Part shown: piece by piece, positions 20,763 through 33,445 of the stretch
Layout of the letters: each line of letters opens with the position of its first letter
How positions within the stretch are numbered: position 1 is the stretch's first letter
Origin: Adiantum capillus-veneris
Lineage: Eukaryota; Streptophyta; Polypodiopsida; Polypodiales; Pteridaceae
Direction: 5' to 3'
Assembly (NCBI GenBank): GCA_014529385.2
Contig: CM043954.1
Span: 93,947,247 to 94,011,246 of the forward strand
DNA length: 64,000 bases
Notes under the pieces: generated by a model
Seen by the model: only the letters and a program-made list of their open reading frames with translations
Database searches by the model: none
Told to the model about the DNA's origin: nothing
Position numbers and translations under genes: made by a program

Positions 20763-22284
20763 TGATGGGGGCTTTTCACAAGCCAAGCTCCCATACCCCT
20801 CTTCTCTCGTCCCCACCCCATGAAAACCCCCTCTTATGGAGGGAGTGATAAAAGGCATTGGAAAAAGTAAGAAAAAAACAAAGTATGATTATGTAAATAT
20901 ATAAGGAAGGTAAAATAGGCCACCTCATGCCTGCGGGGTAGCCCATCCCCACCTTGCCTCCTTTTTCTTCACTGTTGCCCCGCCGTGTGTCCCTTTTCCT
21001 CTCCTCCACTCAAAAGGTCAACCCCCTCTCTCTTCCCCTTGTCCTTTCTCCTTTCTCTCTCCCCTCAAGCTACCCCACCTCTCACCAAGAATGCACCCTA
21101 AACTCACATGCAACTTACCCTATCTTCCAAAATAGTATACCCCACCCCCCCTTTCTCTCTCCTATCATATCCCATGACCCAAATACCCCCCTCTCTCTCT
21201 AAAGGGCGCCATGTCTCTTGTCTTGTAGCTAAATAACCTCCCCCACACTCACACACACTCAGTTTCACTAAAAAAGGTGTCCACAAACCCATCCCCACCC
21301 GGTGGTTACCTGATTTTTCTTGTGTTCACACACATCTGCACACAGATTCACCTCTGAACACACTCCTCTCTCTCCCCTCTTGTAATTACTTTATTCTCCA
21401 TGTCACCTCTCACTTTTTTTCATCAACCCATCTCTCTCTCTCTTAGTCTCTCTCTCTCATGAGAGTGCTGTTCTGGCACATATACACACAGCCAGACAAG
21501 TGGGGCCCACAGTCACATGGCCTATGTAGATAATGATTTCTTCATTTCTAAATTCTAGAATTTCTCCCCCCCCCCTCCTCCCCTATATAAAGAGGGGTCA
21601 CCATCACACAAAAACACACAACATCACCAAAGAACACACTATGCACTCTGTGTGCCTAGTGCACACACACACACACCCACACCATCACCATCACCGCAAT
21701 CACCATGCTTGTCTTGAGCATGACCTCTACACCCTTGGCTATGGAAGATGAAGGGCAACTAAATGAAGGATGATGGCCATAATCCTCGTGCGAGTCTTCG
21801 CCATCAACTCCCACCTATCCGCCATGTGCTCTACCACTCTCTCCCTTCTCATTCCCCTACCCTATGCTGCCCATTTCATCGCCTAATTCTCTAAATAAAG
21901 CTTGAGGTTTTGTGAGTATGTTTTCTTGCAATGTTTTGCCCATGTGAGGTGTGCGGAATCGCCACCTAGTCTTGTGTTTTGGAGTGAGCTTGTGTATGTG
22001 TAAAGGGTGTGTGGATTCGCCATCCTTTTGTGATGCCTAAGTACTAAGCCGCTATACCCCCTCCCTCACTCTCTCTCTCTCTCTCACTTGATCTCATTCC
22101 CTTTCCTTTTCATCATTACTCCCAAGCATCCATCTCTCTTGGATGAAAACTTTGTTATGGTGGTGTGTTGTTTGCGTCCTAGCCGCTGAATCTAGGTGGT
22201 GCCCCCTGTTTGCTTTACCATGACAGGCTCGAGGCGCGCCATTCGGTCCCCGGTGTTTTAGAGGCCGTCGAGGTTCGGGGTTCA
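20763..22284 (+). repeat. E6 left LTR
   Basis: Starts TGATGGGGGCTTTTCACAAG and runs to the GCCGTCGAGGTTCGGGG segment near its inner end, where integrase-tail sequence begins. TATA-type box (CTATATAAAGAGGGG) near 21,583-21,597. Confidence 0.85.
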
Positions 22285-22285
22285 A

Positions 22286-22759
22286 GTGCAACTACAAAGT
22301 CTCAGAGTAATGGCAAGCCAGCTTCAACAGCCCAACATGCATTTGAGAGATCACATCATCAACTTGGAAAGACTACAGCTAGACAGAGAAGAAGCAATAA
22401 ATTATTATGCAGCACAAGCAGAGCATAGACGGCTTAGCTTTAACGAGCATCTCCGGAAAAAAGAATTGAAGAAAGGAATGTTGGTGCTCCGCTACGACAA
22501 TCGCTTCGACACCCGCAAGGATAAGAAACTCCTACTCCGATGGGAAGGCCCTTTCATCATCAGGAAAAAGTATGCCAATGGAAGCTACCAGCTTATGGAG
22601 GCTGATGGAAAACTTCATAAAAACAGGGTAAATGGTTGGCGACTTAAACCTTATTTTCTTCGATTTGACCAGGCTCCACCAATTGACATTCCAGATGAGG
22701 ACACACCATCAGCCGCCACCTCCGACGATAATGATCAAACAGATGAGCTAGAGACATGA
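22286..22759 (+). pseudogene. E6 integrase C-terminal region (fossil)
   Basis: Reads RLQLDREEAINYYAAQAEH, MLVLRYDNRFDTRKDKK, LRWEGPFIIRKKYANGSYQL and HKNRVNGWRLKPYF, the GPF/Y-type integrase tail. It is close to the matching region of E5 (47,830-48,130). It ends with TGA shortly before the purine tract CCAAAAGGGGAG and the right LTR. Confidence 0.85.
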
Positions 22760-22787
22760 ATGCCTCTAGCCAAAAGGGGAGTGCTAA

Positions 22788-24105
22788 TGATGGGAGCTTT
22801 TCACAAGCCAAGCTCCCATACCCCTCTTCTCTCGTCCCCACCCCATGAAACCCCCCTCTTATGGAGGGAGTGATAAAAGGCATTGGAAAAAAGTAAGAAA
22901 AAAATAAAGTATGATTATGTAAATATATAAGGAAGGTAAAATAGGCCACCTCATGCCTGCGGGGTAGCCCATCCCCACCTTGCCTCCTTTTTCTTCACTA
23001 TTGCCCCGCCGTGTGTCCCTTTTCCTCTCCTCCACTCAAAAGGTCAACCCCCTCTCTCTTCCCCTTGTCCTTTCTCCTTTCTCTCTTCCCTCAAGCTACC
23101 CCACCTCTCACCAATAATGCATTATAACTCACCAATAATGCACCCTAACTCACATGCAACTTACCCTATCTTCCAAAATAGTATACCCCACCCCCCCTTT
23201 CTCTCTCCTATCATATCCCATGACCCAAATAACCCCCCCTCTCTCTAAAGGGCGCCATGTCTCTTGTCTTGTAGCTAAATAACCTCCCCCACACTCACAC
23301 ACACTCAGTTTCACTAAAAAGGGTGCCCACAGACCCATCCCCACCCGGTAATTACCTGATTTTTCTTGTGTTCACACACATCTGCACACAGATTCACCTC
23401 TGAACACACTCCTCTCTCTCCCCTCTTGTAATTACTTTATTCTCCATGTCACCTCTCACTTTTTTTCATCAACCCATCTCTCTCTCTCTTAGTCTCTCTC
23501 TCATGAGAGTGCTGTTCTGGCACATATACACACAGCCAGACAAGTGGGGCCCACAGTCACATGGCCTATGTAGATAATGATTTCTTCATTTCTAAATTCT
23601 AGAATTTCTCCCCCCCCTCCTCCCCTATATAAAGAGGGGTCACCATCACACAAAAACACACAACATCACCAGAGAACACACTATGCACTGTGTGTGCCTA
23701 GTGCACACACACACACCCACACCATCACCATCACCGCAATCACCATGCTTGTCTTGAGCATGACCTCTACACCCTTGGCTATGGAAGATGAAGGGCAACT
23801 AAATGAAGGATGATGGCCATAATCCTCGTGCGAGTCTTCGCCATCAACTCCCACCTATCCGCCATGTGCTCTACCACTCTCTCCCTTCTCATTCCCCTAC
23901 CCTATGCTGCCCATTTCATCGCCTAATTCTCTAAATAAAGCTTGAGGTTTTGTGAGTATGTTTTCTTGCAATGTTTTGCCCATGTGAGGTGTGCGGAATC
24001 GCCACCTAGTCTTGTGTTTTGGAGTGAGCTTGTGTATGTGTGAAGGGTGTGCGGATTCGCCATCCTTTTGTGATGCCTAAGTACTAAGCCGCTATACCCC
24101 CTCCC

Positions 24106-24144
<39 letters not shown>

Positions 24145-24354
24145 TGATCTCATTCCCTTTCCTTTTCATCATTACTCCCAAGTATCCATCTCTCTTGGAT
24201 GAAAACTTTGTTATGGTGGTGTGTTGTTTGCGTCCTAGCCGCTGAAGCTAGGTGGTGCCCCCTGTTTGCTTTACCATGACAGGCTCGAGGCGCGCCATTT
24301 GGTCCCCGGTGTTTTAGAGGCCGTCGGGGTTCGGGGTTTGCTTTGCTCCCGTCA
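22788..24354 (+). repeat. E6 right LTR
   Basis: 1,567 bp, TGATGGGAGC...CTCCCGTCA. Preceded by the polypurine tract AAAAGGGGAGTGCTAA. TATA-type box near 23,625-23,637; CT microsatellite at about 24,108-24,141. Confidence 0.9.
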
Positions 24355-24359
24355 ACGCT

Positions 24360-24653
24360 TGTTTCATCATTTGTAGGGGGCTTGGGTTTGGGATGAGTAA
24401 TCATGATAAAATATTCATCATCATCATCTATTTCTTTACCATCTGCAGTAGCCTCGTGTGTTGTCGCATGTTGTGGCATTACATCTGCCCTTTCATGCTG
24501 TCTATCCAGCTCATCAAATTCATCAGTATAGAGCTTCTCTTCTTTCTTTTGATTGACAAGTGTCTTGTCAGGTTCGCATCCTGCATCATTATACCTGTGT
24601 ATTCCATTCACCCGTGAATTTTCAACGATACCATTATGATTGCTTGTATACAT
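24360..24653 (-). pseudogene. Copy I acidic linker segment
   Basis: Minus-strand frame: DKTLVNQKKEEKLYTDEFDE, then HERADVMPQHATTHEATADG and KEIDDDDEYFIMITHPKPK. Strongly charged and low complexity, like the charged linker in copy II (36,498-37,025). It runs into the right LTR of E6. Confidence 0.55.
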
Positions 24654-24659
24654 AGTGTG

Positions 24660-26090
24660 ACAAGTAGCATTCCATGTATGGTAGGTATCTATCTCCTGTA
24701 GACATTCATATTGTCTATGCTAACTATGCTAACTAGTATACAAAGTGTGCTAACCACCATGATCAATATGCTAACTAGCATACAAAATATGCTAGCAAGG
24801 AAGTGTGAATATAGTGTATATGCTAGCTAGCAGAGAATGTATGATAATTAGCATATATAAAATGTTAATAGGAAAAAGTGTGTGTATGTTAATGGTATGC
24901 TTATTATTGATGGTGTGATAATTAGCATACATGATATGTTAATTAGCATAAATGGTATACTAAATTATCATACATAGTTGTATGCTAATTAGCATACAAT
25001 GTATGCTAACCAGAGGATAAGTTATGCTAATAAACATAACGTCTCTGCTGCTAATTAGCATACCATTTTTGCTGGTTAGCATATTGTGCATGCTAACTTA
25101 AATAAACATTATGATAACTAGCAAAGATGTATGCTAACTAGCATACAAATTAGGCTAAATAGCATAGATGTATGCTAACAAGCATACACATTATGGTAGC
25201 TAGCAAATAAGGTATGCTAACTAAACTTTGAATGCTTGTTAACATGCACCAAATGCTAGCTAGCATACAAGGTATGCTAGTTAGCATACTGAGTATGCAA
25301 ATTATCAACCTTTTTTTATAGTTATCATAATTGCATGCTAGCCATCATACAAAATGTTCTAATTAGCATAAAAAGTATGCTAATTAGCATTTTTTGTTAG
25401 CTAGCTAGCACACATGGCTAAACACAATGTTCTAATTAGCATAAAAAGTATTTTTTGTTAGCTAGTTAGCACACATGGCTAAACACAATGTTCTAATTAG
25501 CATAAAAAGTATGCTAATTAGCATACTTTTTATGCTAATTAGAACATTGTGTATGATGGCTAGCATGCAAGTGTGATAACTATAAGAAGGTATGCTTATG
25601 CATGCTAATTAGCATACCTTTTTCCTAATTATCATACTTGCATGCTAGCCATCATACAGTGTTCTAATTAGCATAAAAAGTATGCTAATTAACAGATTCA
25701 ATATGCTATTAAGCATACCTTGTTTTCTACTTAGCACACTGTGCACTAATTAGCTTATTTAACATGCTAATTAGCATACTTTGTGTCTAACTGGGAAACT
25801 CTCTATGCTAGTTAGCATGCATAGTTTGTTAGCTAGCATAGAAGGTATGCTTATTAGCATACACAGTATGATAACTAGCATACAAAAAATGCCAACTAGT
25901 ATTCACAATATGTTAGCTAGGATAACTATATGTGCTAACTAGCTTACACAATATGCTTACCACCATGACAATGTATGCTAGCTATATCTCTTAGTATGCT
26001 GACTAGCATAACTAGGTTTGACAACTACCATACACAATATTCTAGAAACCATAACCACTAAGCTAACTAGCATACACAGGGCTAGTGTAG
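24660..26090. repeat. TATGCTAATTAGCATA palindrome-rich block
   Basis: About 1.4 kb packed with variants of TTAGCATAC and its complement GTATGCTAA, many joined head to head as GTATGCTAATTAGCATAC. It lies between the finger and acidic parts of copy I, where an intron would be. The corresponding place in copy II holds unrelated TTGGTAC-type repeats. Confidence 0.9.
25483..25552. repeat. Perfect 70-bp palindrome
   Basis: Sequence from 25,483 to 25,552 equals its own reverse complement, centred between 25,517 and 25,518 in TAATTA with no spacer. Its outer ends are ACACAATG and CATTGTGT. It could extrude as a 35-bp cruciform arm. Confidence 0.9.
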
Positions 26091-26156
26091 GAATCAAGGC
26101 TGGATAATTGTTCCTTAATATTATCTTACCAAAACTCTGTGTGATTGGAGGTACTT

Positions 26157-26334
26157 GCCCCATGACCTTGGAACACCATTCAGCTGGTATCTTGTACTGG
26201 CAGGTGGAAGCTCTACATTCGGTCCCCAGGGAGCATGCAACAAAAAAGCAGATTAGGTGATAGGTATGCTCACATGTCATTTTGACCATTGCACTGATTT
26301 TGTGTACTTCTAGTGACAAGCCACATCCACTACA
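26157..26334 (-). pseudogene. Copy I RING-H2-like finger
   Basis: In the frame starting MYMRGTRW (26,373): C14-x2-C17-x16-C34-x1-H36-x2-H39-x2-C42-x10-C53-x4-C58. The first six ligands fit RING-H2; the last pair is spaced by four rather than two residues. Copy II repeats C-x2-C-x16-C-x1-H-x2-H-x2-C exactly (36,106 on). RING-H2 fingers usually recruit E2 ubiquitin-conjugating enzymes; here only the metal-binding pattern is visible. Confidence 0.65.
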
Positions 26335-26589
26335 CAGTTGCTTGTTGTCCCAACGTGTACCCCTCATATACACTCTGTAAAAGTTTCCATAGCTACCTTG
26401 AATAGGGCAGTGGGGATGAAGGATCCTTGTATTATCCTACTTATCTGCATGAGCAGCTACAATTGACTATCGCAGGCATGCACTTTTGCTTCCTGCACCT
26501 CCACATTAATCTACAAACCAATCAAAACAGAGGCATGGTAAGTACATAGGATAGTTTTACACATATTCAAAACATAAGGTTCAATCACA

Positions 26590-27162
26590 AAAACCATCGG
26601 AATTTACATGAAGACAGGTTATGTCAATATCAATAGCAGTGGGGGTGTCCTCACTGTGAGAAAACCCCAAACCATCCAGTGTCTACTTCAGTGTCTTGAT
26701 CTTTACCTTGAGCTGTATTTCTCTCCTTGCATCCACACTGTCAGTGTGGCCTAAACACCGCAATTCATTCTCGGCATCATGAAGCTTATGTCTCATAGCA
26801 AGTACTACAGGGCTGACCATATCATGGCTTGCTTTCAGAACCCTTGCAGCTTCAAGCTCCTGACCCGCATGCTGTTGTTTAGTATCCTACAGTCGATTTC
26901 TAAGACGGTCATTTGCACTCATGATGTGCTGCAAATCAGAGAGAAAAAAACATGACAAGCTTGCTGTCACTTTGTGGGAGCTGTTAATAGAGAGGGGTGT
27001 TGCCCTGGCAGCATAAACAACATTTGGAGCTACTTGGCCAATGCAATCGTCCTTTGTTTTCACGGAGCCCTCCTTTGTTTTTTGACTTGAGGGGTGGGTA
27101 TTGTGTACCCTCCACTTTTCAACATGGACATCGTAGTATCCTTTTTCTTGAAGGTCCTGCAA
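26590..27162 (-). pseudogene. Copy I coiled-coil-like middle region
   Basis: Starts MQDLQEKGYYDVHVEKWRVH. Helical, charged stretches follow (SDLQHIMSANDRLRNRL, then ELEAARVLKASHDM, MRHKLHDAENELRCLG, ARREIQLKVKIKTLK), interrupted by stops. Copy II has a similar coiled-coil-like stretch in the same relative place (34,360-34,700). Confidence 0.45.
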
Positions 27163-27362
27163 ATGCTAGACAACAAACTAAACCCAATTGAACTACATGA
27201 TTGAGCCACTTGCAATTTCCACTCGACTGAATTGTTTTACAAAACTCTTCGCAAAAGCCAAATTAATTTCCATGTTGGTGGGGGCTTCTGGTACACCCTA
27301 TAGTGCAGCTTAAGTACTTGGTCATACATGTCGCTACAAATGCTACTGCATTTGAAGCAATA

Positions 27363-27557
27363 TTAGTTGCGATCCTTCCCCTCTTTGAATACACTGTACC
27401 ACTCCAAATCTGTAATTTGCTCCCACCTCACCAATTTCGGGTCATCACCGTCCATGGAGAGGCCATGGACAACATTAAACTCTTCTCTTGCTACACAAAA
27501 CTTTTCTTGCAGTGGGATGTTCAGCTTGGGAGCTTTCCATCGGCTTGCACACCACAC
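27363..27557 (-). pseudogene. Copy I possible exon, unknown
   Basis: 64 open codons including KAPKLNIPLQEKFCVAREEF and DPKLVRWEQITDLEWYSVF. Not recognised; included because it lies between other copy I parts on the same strand. Confidence 0.35.
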
Positions 27558-27819
27558 AGGATTATAAGATTAAAACCTTACAAAACCCCACTAGAATAGG
27601 TTTGTCAAGTACTTTCTACACAGGAAATTGCATGGGCTCTCCTTAGATGCAATCATCTAAGCATGCACCTTGAGTGCCTAAGGCAATGCACAAGCACCTG
27701 ATCAGTGTGAGAGAATCCACAACTAGATTGCAGCTAGGGGCTACTGCAAAACCAATCATATAAGCTGAATGCATAGTCCTTTGATTGCAGCATATGCTTA
27801 GCAACACAATTTTCTAATG

Positions 27820-28506
<687 letters not shown>

Positions 28507-28720
28507 GTGGAGTACTGTCAAGATTGCTATCGGAGGTGGCTAGCTCCAGTGGTGAGCTATCCTCCACTTGGGCTGACTGCTGGCCTCTCACTGCAGACTT
28601 GCTTGCAGCTCGCAATTGCTTTCCTCCCTCTCTCTGACATGTGGCCCCTGCGCTGTGCTTACCTCCATGCTTCGTGATAGAGATTTTAAAAATATTACGA
28701 TTCATTTTTTCGAAGTCCAA

Positions 28721-29109
28721 GTATTACACTTTGTATAGTTCATGATGGTGGCCCACACAATTGAAAAAACATGACTGTCCTATCCATGTGTTATGCTACA
28801 AGATGTGCTTGTTGGCATTTGTTAACTAGCACAAAAAGCACGACACGTTAACATGCGTTTACCCTATGGTATCAAAGAAATGATCTCTGTGCATCTCACT
28901 CTCCAATATAGAGGCGATCTCCTCTGTGGTCAAGGCACATATACACGTGACCAAGAAAGTTCTGATCTTGGTTTTTAACTCCTTCATTTCCACAAGATCC
29001 ATGTATGCTACAATCAGCACATATCTCATGATTTTTAAATACAACATAACTTTAAATTTTATAACAGATATATACTTCATGCATTGAAACTAACGACAAC
29101 ACTAGCTTA
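28721..29109. other. Stretch upstream of copy I
   Basis: A minus-strand frame (28,859-29,080) with KELKTKIRTFLVTCICALTT and EEIASILESEM could be another copy I exon, but nothing supports it beyond strand and position. Confidence 0.3.
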
Positions 29110-29483
29110 AAGAGTAGGCAATCATTCAATGAGAGTGATGGAACCTCCAACCCAATAGTAGGGTTGATGCCGAGACCACCACTGAACTAACCCTATAAAA
29201 CAAGGCATCATTCAATGCAACTAACGGCACCTCCAACCCAATAGTAGGGTTGATGTCAATAGCAACACCAAACTAAGCCTAAAATGAAGAGCATCATTTG
29301 ATGAGACTGACAACACCTCCAGCCCAATGATAGAGCTAATGCCAAAGAAACACCAAACTAGCCTAAAAGCAAGTACATCATTCAATGCAACTAACGACAC
29401 CTCCAACCCAATAGTAGGTTTGATGCCAATAGCAACACCAAACTAAGCCTAAAAAGTAGGTCATTATTCGGTGAAGTTAACGA

Positions 29484-31562
29484 TGTCGGGGGATTTGTGT
29501 TCTAAAGGTGAGCCAAGAAGGCACGGGGCCTCTGGCTGTGAGAGGTGCGAGGAAGAGATTAGCAGCAGACACAATCAAGGTAGACAAAGCTTGAAATGGA
29601 CAGCTTGGATCACCGAAACTTGAATACCCAATACGGACAATGAACAATAACACTGATTAAATTAAATGTTAATTGTGGAGTTTTAAGCTCCTTATATCGG
29701 CTTCACCTGCCTTAGTTGGCCTACCAAGGTTGTCTTGATAATTTTTCTCTCCTTTGTTATTCCTCTGTTGCTTCAAGGTCGAGAGAGAGAGCCTAATCTT
29801 CTCTTCGGCTATGGCTATGGGAGCTTGTTGTATGAGAGTTGGTTATGGAGTTTAGGATCGACTTAGAGTTGGCTTAGCAGGCTTCGGATTTCAATGGCTT
29901 ATGGTGGCTTAGCATAGAATTAGAATGGCTTAGGAGGATCATTAGATTTGTCTTAGCACGGTTTGGTTTAGCATCGGCTTAGGAAGCTTAGCTTAGGATT
30001 GAGATGGGTGAAGGAAGGCTTGGATTAAAGACTTAGGAAGCTTAGGATTATAGAGCTGGCTTAACAATTGGATTTGGTAGGCTATGAAGTTTAGCTTAGG
30101 AGAGGCTATGTAAGCTTAGAGTTCAAATGGATATGAAAACTTTGATTAGAGTGGCTTAACAAGCTTAGGATTTGGATTAGCTAAGGGGTTTGGCTTGTAC
30201 GAGTGAGAAGAAGAAGGAAAAAGAGAGCTAAATGAGAGCCGCTTCCTCCTTTTTTATAATAGCCAACTTTGGGAGTTGCATGAATAAGTGCCGTTACTAT
30301 TTTCAGCCAACCCATTAGCAATTTGGATTAGCTAAGGGGTTTGGATTGTACGAGTGAGAAGAAGAAGGAAAAAGAGAGCCAAATGAGAGACGCTTCCTCC
30401 TTTTTTATAATAGCCAACTTTGGGAGCTGCATGAATAAGTGCCCTTACTATTTTCAGCCAACCCATTAGCGATATTTCTAATGGGCACGGCCTTGATGAT
30501 GTGGAAGTCCATGTCTTTGAACATCACAAAATAGAGAGGTGATGGGGCCGAATTGGTGCGCCATGGCAAGTTGAACACTTTTCGCTTCATTGGCATCGTC
30601 ATCTACTTCCTCTACTACCCTGCGCAAGCTCATCTTTCCCGCTTCTCTTCTGTTTGCTACAGCTCGCCACCTCCTTCCTTCCTTTTTCCCATGGTTCACA
30701 CCCTTTTAACTTTAGGGTGGGCTTTTTGCCATAGTGGGCGGCCGGACTTCCTTGAGCCCATGCCCCCTTGGCCTTTATGTTAACCTTGAGCGGCCTTGCT
30801 TTCTTGGGCGGCCGTGCCCCATTGATTATGATTATGGGTTGTGCCTTAGTGGACGGCTATATAGTGGATTTTGCTTCAAAAGGGCACCACATTTGGCATG
30901 AATACCGGTCAAGCATTGCCGATCTCAACACTTTTTGGCATACATCCCGGTCAACTTCAATAAGCCATATCTCCGCACTACGGATCCCGATTGACATGCT
31001 GTTAACTCCTGTTGACTCCATTCTTCACACACTTATCATAAGAACATTGATAAGCACCCAAAAATCTCTGATGGCACATCTTTCAATCTGACCATTCCGC
31101 CCCAGAACAGGCCCCCGTCCCAACTTTGATAGCTCATAGCTTATCCGGGATTTTGATTGCCAGACCGGGAAGACCGACATGCTCCTCAAAGTGAGCACTT
31201 GAAGCCTGACCCTTTATTAGCAACTGCCCAATCCGGTACGGATCTGCTACTGACTCAACTTCAAACTGACATAACTCCCTATCTATAGCTCCAATTGACG
31301 AGTCGTAAAGACGGGCTTGTAGAAAACTTCAAGTACTATAGTTTTGATTAATAGAATCCTAGCTATGACCACTTCAAGAATACTCACTGTTAGCATTAAC
31401 AAGACATCTTTTGGTCCTTAGAGCCGCATCTGGCATACTTTTAGTTTAAAATTGGCTTGTTAGCAAGCCCTTATTACTGCTGAATAATCATGTAGGATTC
31501 AAATATACATGATTGAAATCCCTTTGCTCATATTTTTTGTCATGGAAGCGGAGCTGCACAAC
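29484..31562 (-). mobile_element. Solo LTR, about 2.08 kb, in the minisatellite
   Basis: The insert is flanked by AACGA (29,479-29,483 and 31,563-31,567), and the minisatellite unit is continuous across it. No gag or pol sequence was seen inside. The left end begins TGTCGGGGG and shares the GCCAAGAA.GCAC.GGG/CTGGCTGTGAGAG motif with the inner end of the E1 LTR, which suggests minus orientation. A solo LTR is the usual product of LTR-LTR recombination. The right boundary may be off by one base because an A is shared. Confidence 0.8.
30170..30471. repeat. 151-bp tandem duplication carrying a TATA-type box
   Basis: 30,170-30,320 and 30,321-30,471 are near-identical. Each contains CCTTTTTTATAATAGCC, a TATA-like box on the minus strand, so the presumed LTR promoter is doubled. 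Confidence 0.85.
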
Positions 31563-31740
31563 AACGACACCTCCAGCCCAATGGTAGAGCTGATGCCAAA
31601 AGAAACACCAAACTAGCCAAAAATCAAGGGCATCTTTTGATGGATCTAACGAAACCTCCATTCCAGTACTAGGACTAATGCCAAAAGAAACACCACACTA
31701 GCCTATCAGCATGTATATCACTCAGAAAACATAGAAAGCA

Positions 31741-32039
31741 GTCTATTAGCTTGTACAAAGCTCTCCTTGGAGAGCATCAAGTACTTGTCCCAACTCTGGA
31801 GCTTTGGCAGCGTTGTAGCTAAGAGTTGTTGTTTGCATCTTGTTTGTCATTATCTACATTTTCTTTGCATATTCATTAACTTGGATGAGTGCTTCATCTG
31901 CTATTTCCCATTGTTCACATTCTACCTGAGGCTGCTTAGAAGTTCCAGCAGATTTGTCTTGTAGCTCTTTCGACGGTGCAGCGGATTCTGCTTGAGGCTT
32001 GGTAGATGGTTCATGTGAATCTTCTTGAGGTTTTGTAGA
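31741..32039. other. Stretch with a glutamine/serine-rich minus frame
   Basis: Minus frame 31,854-32,102 reads PSTKPQAESAAPSKELQDKS and AGTSKQPQVECEQWEIADEA. Repetitive and unassigned; perhaps a retroelement gag remnant. Confidence 0.25.
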
Positions 32040-32430
32040 CGCTAAGAGGCGGATTTTCAAGATAGACCCAGTGGCTTCAATACAAGGGCTAACGCATGAC
32101 AAGCAAACAATAGGGGCACCACCTAGCTTGAAATGTGGCTAGGATGCAATGACAATACTATACAACACAGCACACACCATGTCACGTAGTTGAACATGTT
32201 ATGAATTGTGGTATGAGGTGGTAGAGAAAGAAGTGAAGATAGGTAGTGAGAGTTGTGAATGTAGGTGCATGGACTACTATTCACACAAGAGGTGGCAAAC
32301 CCGCACACCAATACATGCAAATCAAGAACAAAACAACCCTAAGGTGGAAAACCCACACACCTCTACATACAACGCAAAAGAAATAAACAACTATGTGACA
32401 TACTCACAAATCCAGCACAAAGAAAAGAAT
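32040..32430 (-). mobile_element. Diverged LTR fragment of the E4/E6 family
   Basis: GCAAACAATAGGGGCACCACCTAGC, AGGTGGCAAACCCGCACACC and a following TACTCACAAA match, with many changes, the inner end of the E4 LTR (17,815-18,145). Much older than E4 and E6. Confidence 0.55.
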
Positions 32431-33041
32431 GACATAACAAAAAGAATAGATTATTTGTTGACTAAAAGCATGCAATGGTGGTACAAAAAAAGGACCTTTT
32501 TTGTTTGTACCTAGCTGGTACTTCTACAAAAGCAAGAGGTTGTTTTGGAGGGAACCGTTTTCGGCCTCTAAAATTAAATGGTGTAAGAGGGAAGCTAGTA
32601 AAAATCAAAAATCTAGTGACCACTCCGTTTGAAGAGACATTGTGGGTGGGGCCAATGATGGATTGGAGTTACAGCACGTTTGAACTTTTGTGGCGTGGCA
32701 TGTGTGTCAAGCATAGTACCAGTGGCTTTTCGTAGTGGTTCACGAATGTGCGACACTATCACAAAGATCTCAGGCATCACCTTCAAGATTCCCCTGTGCA
32801 CCTAGCGTGGTCTCCTATTATGCACCCGTGCCACAATGAGGATGCCCACGAGGAACTCTGTTGCCAAGGGTTCACCCAACAAAGGCAAGAATCCCAGGAC
32901 GATGGATGCAACCTCCCCCCTCAAAGGCACAAGTCTCCCTGAAGCATCAACACACCGAACACAAGGGCTCGCAAGGGGAGCATTTCTGTGGAGAAATCAC
33001 CAATGTCTACAGCACCTTTTGCCGAGGACAAGAATCGGTCT
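32431..33041. other. Stretch before copy II, no gene assigned
   Basis: A plus frame (32,836-33,111) is rich in Lys, Ser, Thr and Pro (VAKGSPNKGKNPRTMDATSP) and could be an N-terminal exon of copy II, comparable in composition to copy I's basic exon. Weak. Confidence 0.25.
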
Positions 33042-33445
33042 TCAACTAAAACAAGAGGTTGGTGTTTCTACGCTGTCATGTCCTGTTACAAGATTTGATT
33101 TTTTTTCATGAGAGGTAGCTATGTCCAAGGTTGTAAGGTAATTGCATTCAAGTTTATGTACTATTTCTTGCTCAAGAGCCTTGCAATATGCATTCATCAA
33201 AGCATATGTGCCTTGAACTGACACAATTTCAAGAGAAATTTCAACAATTGCACGAGTGTATTGTTTCATCTATGCATTGCATGTAAGTCAATGTTTTGTT
33301 TCTTGATCAGGAGCTTTGCATTTCTATCCTTTTTTTGCATTGCATGCATTCATGATTCAAGCATGTGTGCCTTGAGACAAACACAATCTCAGGAGATTTT
33401 TCAACAATTGTGAATGTATTGTTTCATCTATGCATATATGCAAAA
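33042..33445. repeat. Diverged tandem duplication, about 165 bp
   Basis: 33,130-33,285 and 33,295-33,445 share TTTCAACAATTG...GTATTGTTTCATCTATGCAT and GTGCCTTGA. On the minus strand the first copy encodes a helical stretch (YALMNAYCKALEQEIVHKLE) of unknown origin. Confidence 0.6.

Larger units (their letters stand above)
20763..24354 (+). mobile_element. E6: compact LTR element (LTR / integrase tail / LTR)
   Basis: Two highly similar LTRs of the E4 family flank only an integrase C-terminal region and a polypurine tract. Outer flanks share ACGC (20,759-20,762 and 24,355-24,358), a near-complete target duplication. It sits in the acidic part of copy I, in opposite orientation. It lacks gag, protease, RT and integrase core, so it could move only with help from a relative. 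LTRs look very similar to each other, suggesting a recent event. Confidence 0.8.
29110..31740. repeat. About 86-bp minisatellite (about 6 units), split by a solo LTR
   Basis: Units read ATCATTCAATG...AACGACACCTCCA(A/G)CCCAATAGTAGG...CACCAAACTA(A)GCCTAAAA. Four complete units and the start of a fifth lie left of 29,484. The rest of the fifth and a sixth lie at 31,568-31,740, after the inserted LTR. Confidence 0.85.

Noticed and set aside
24660-26090. CRISPR-like array of short repeats
   Set aside because: No constant repeat/spacer pattern; the units are palindromic, variable and in plant-type DNA with introns and LTR elements.
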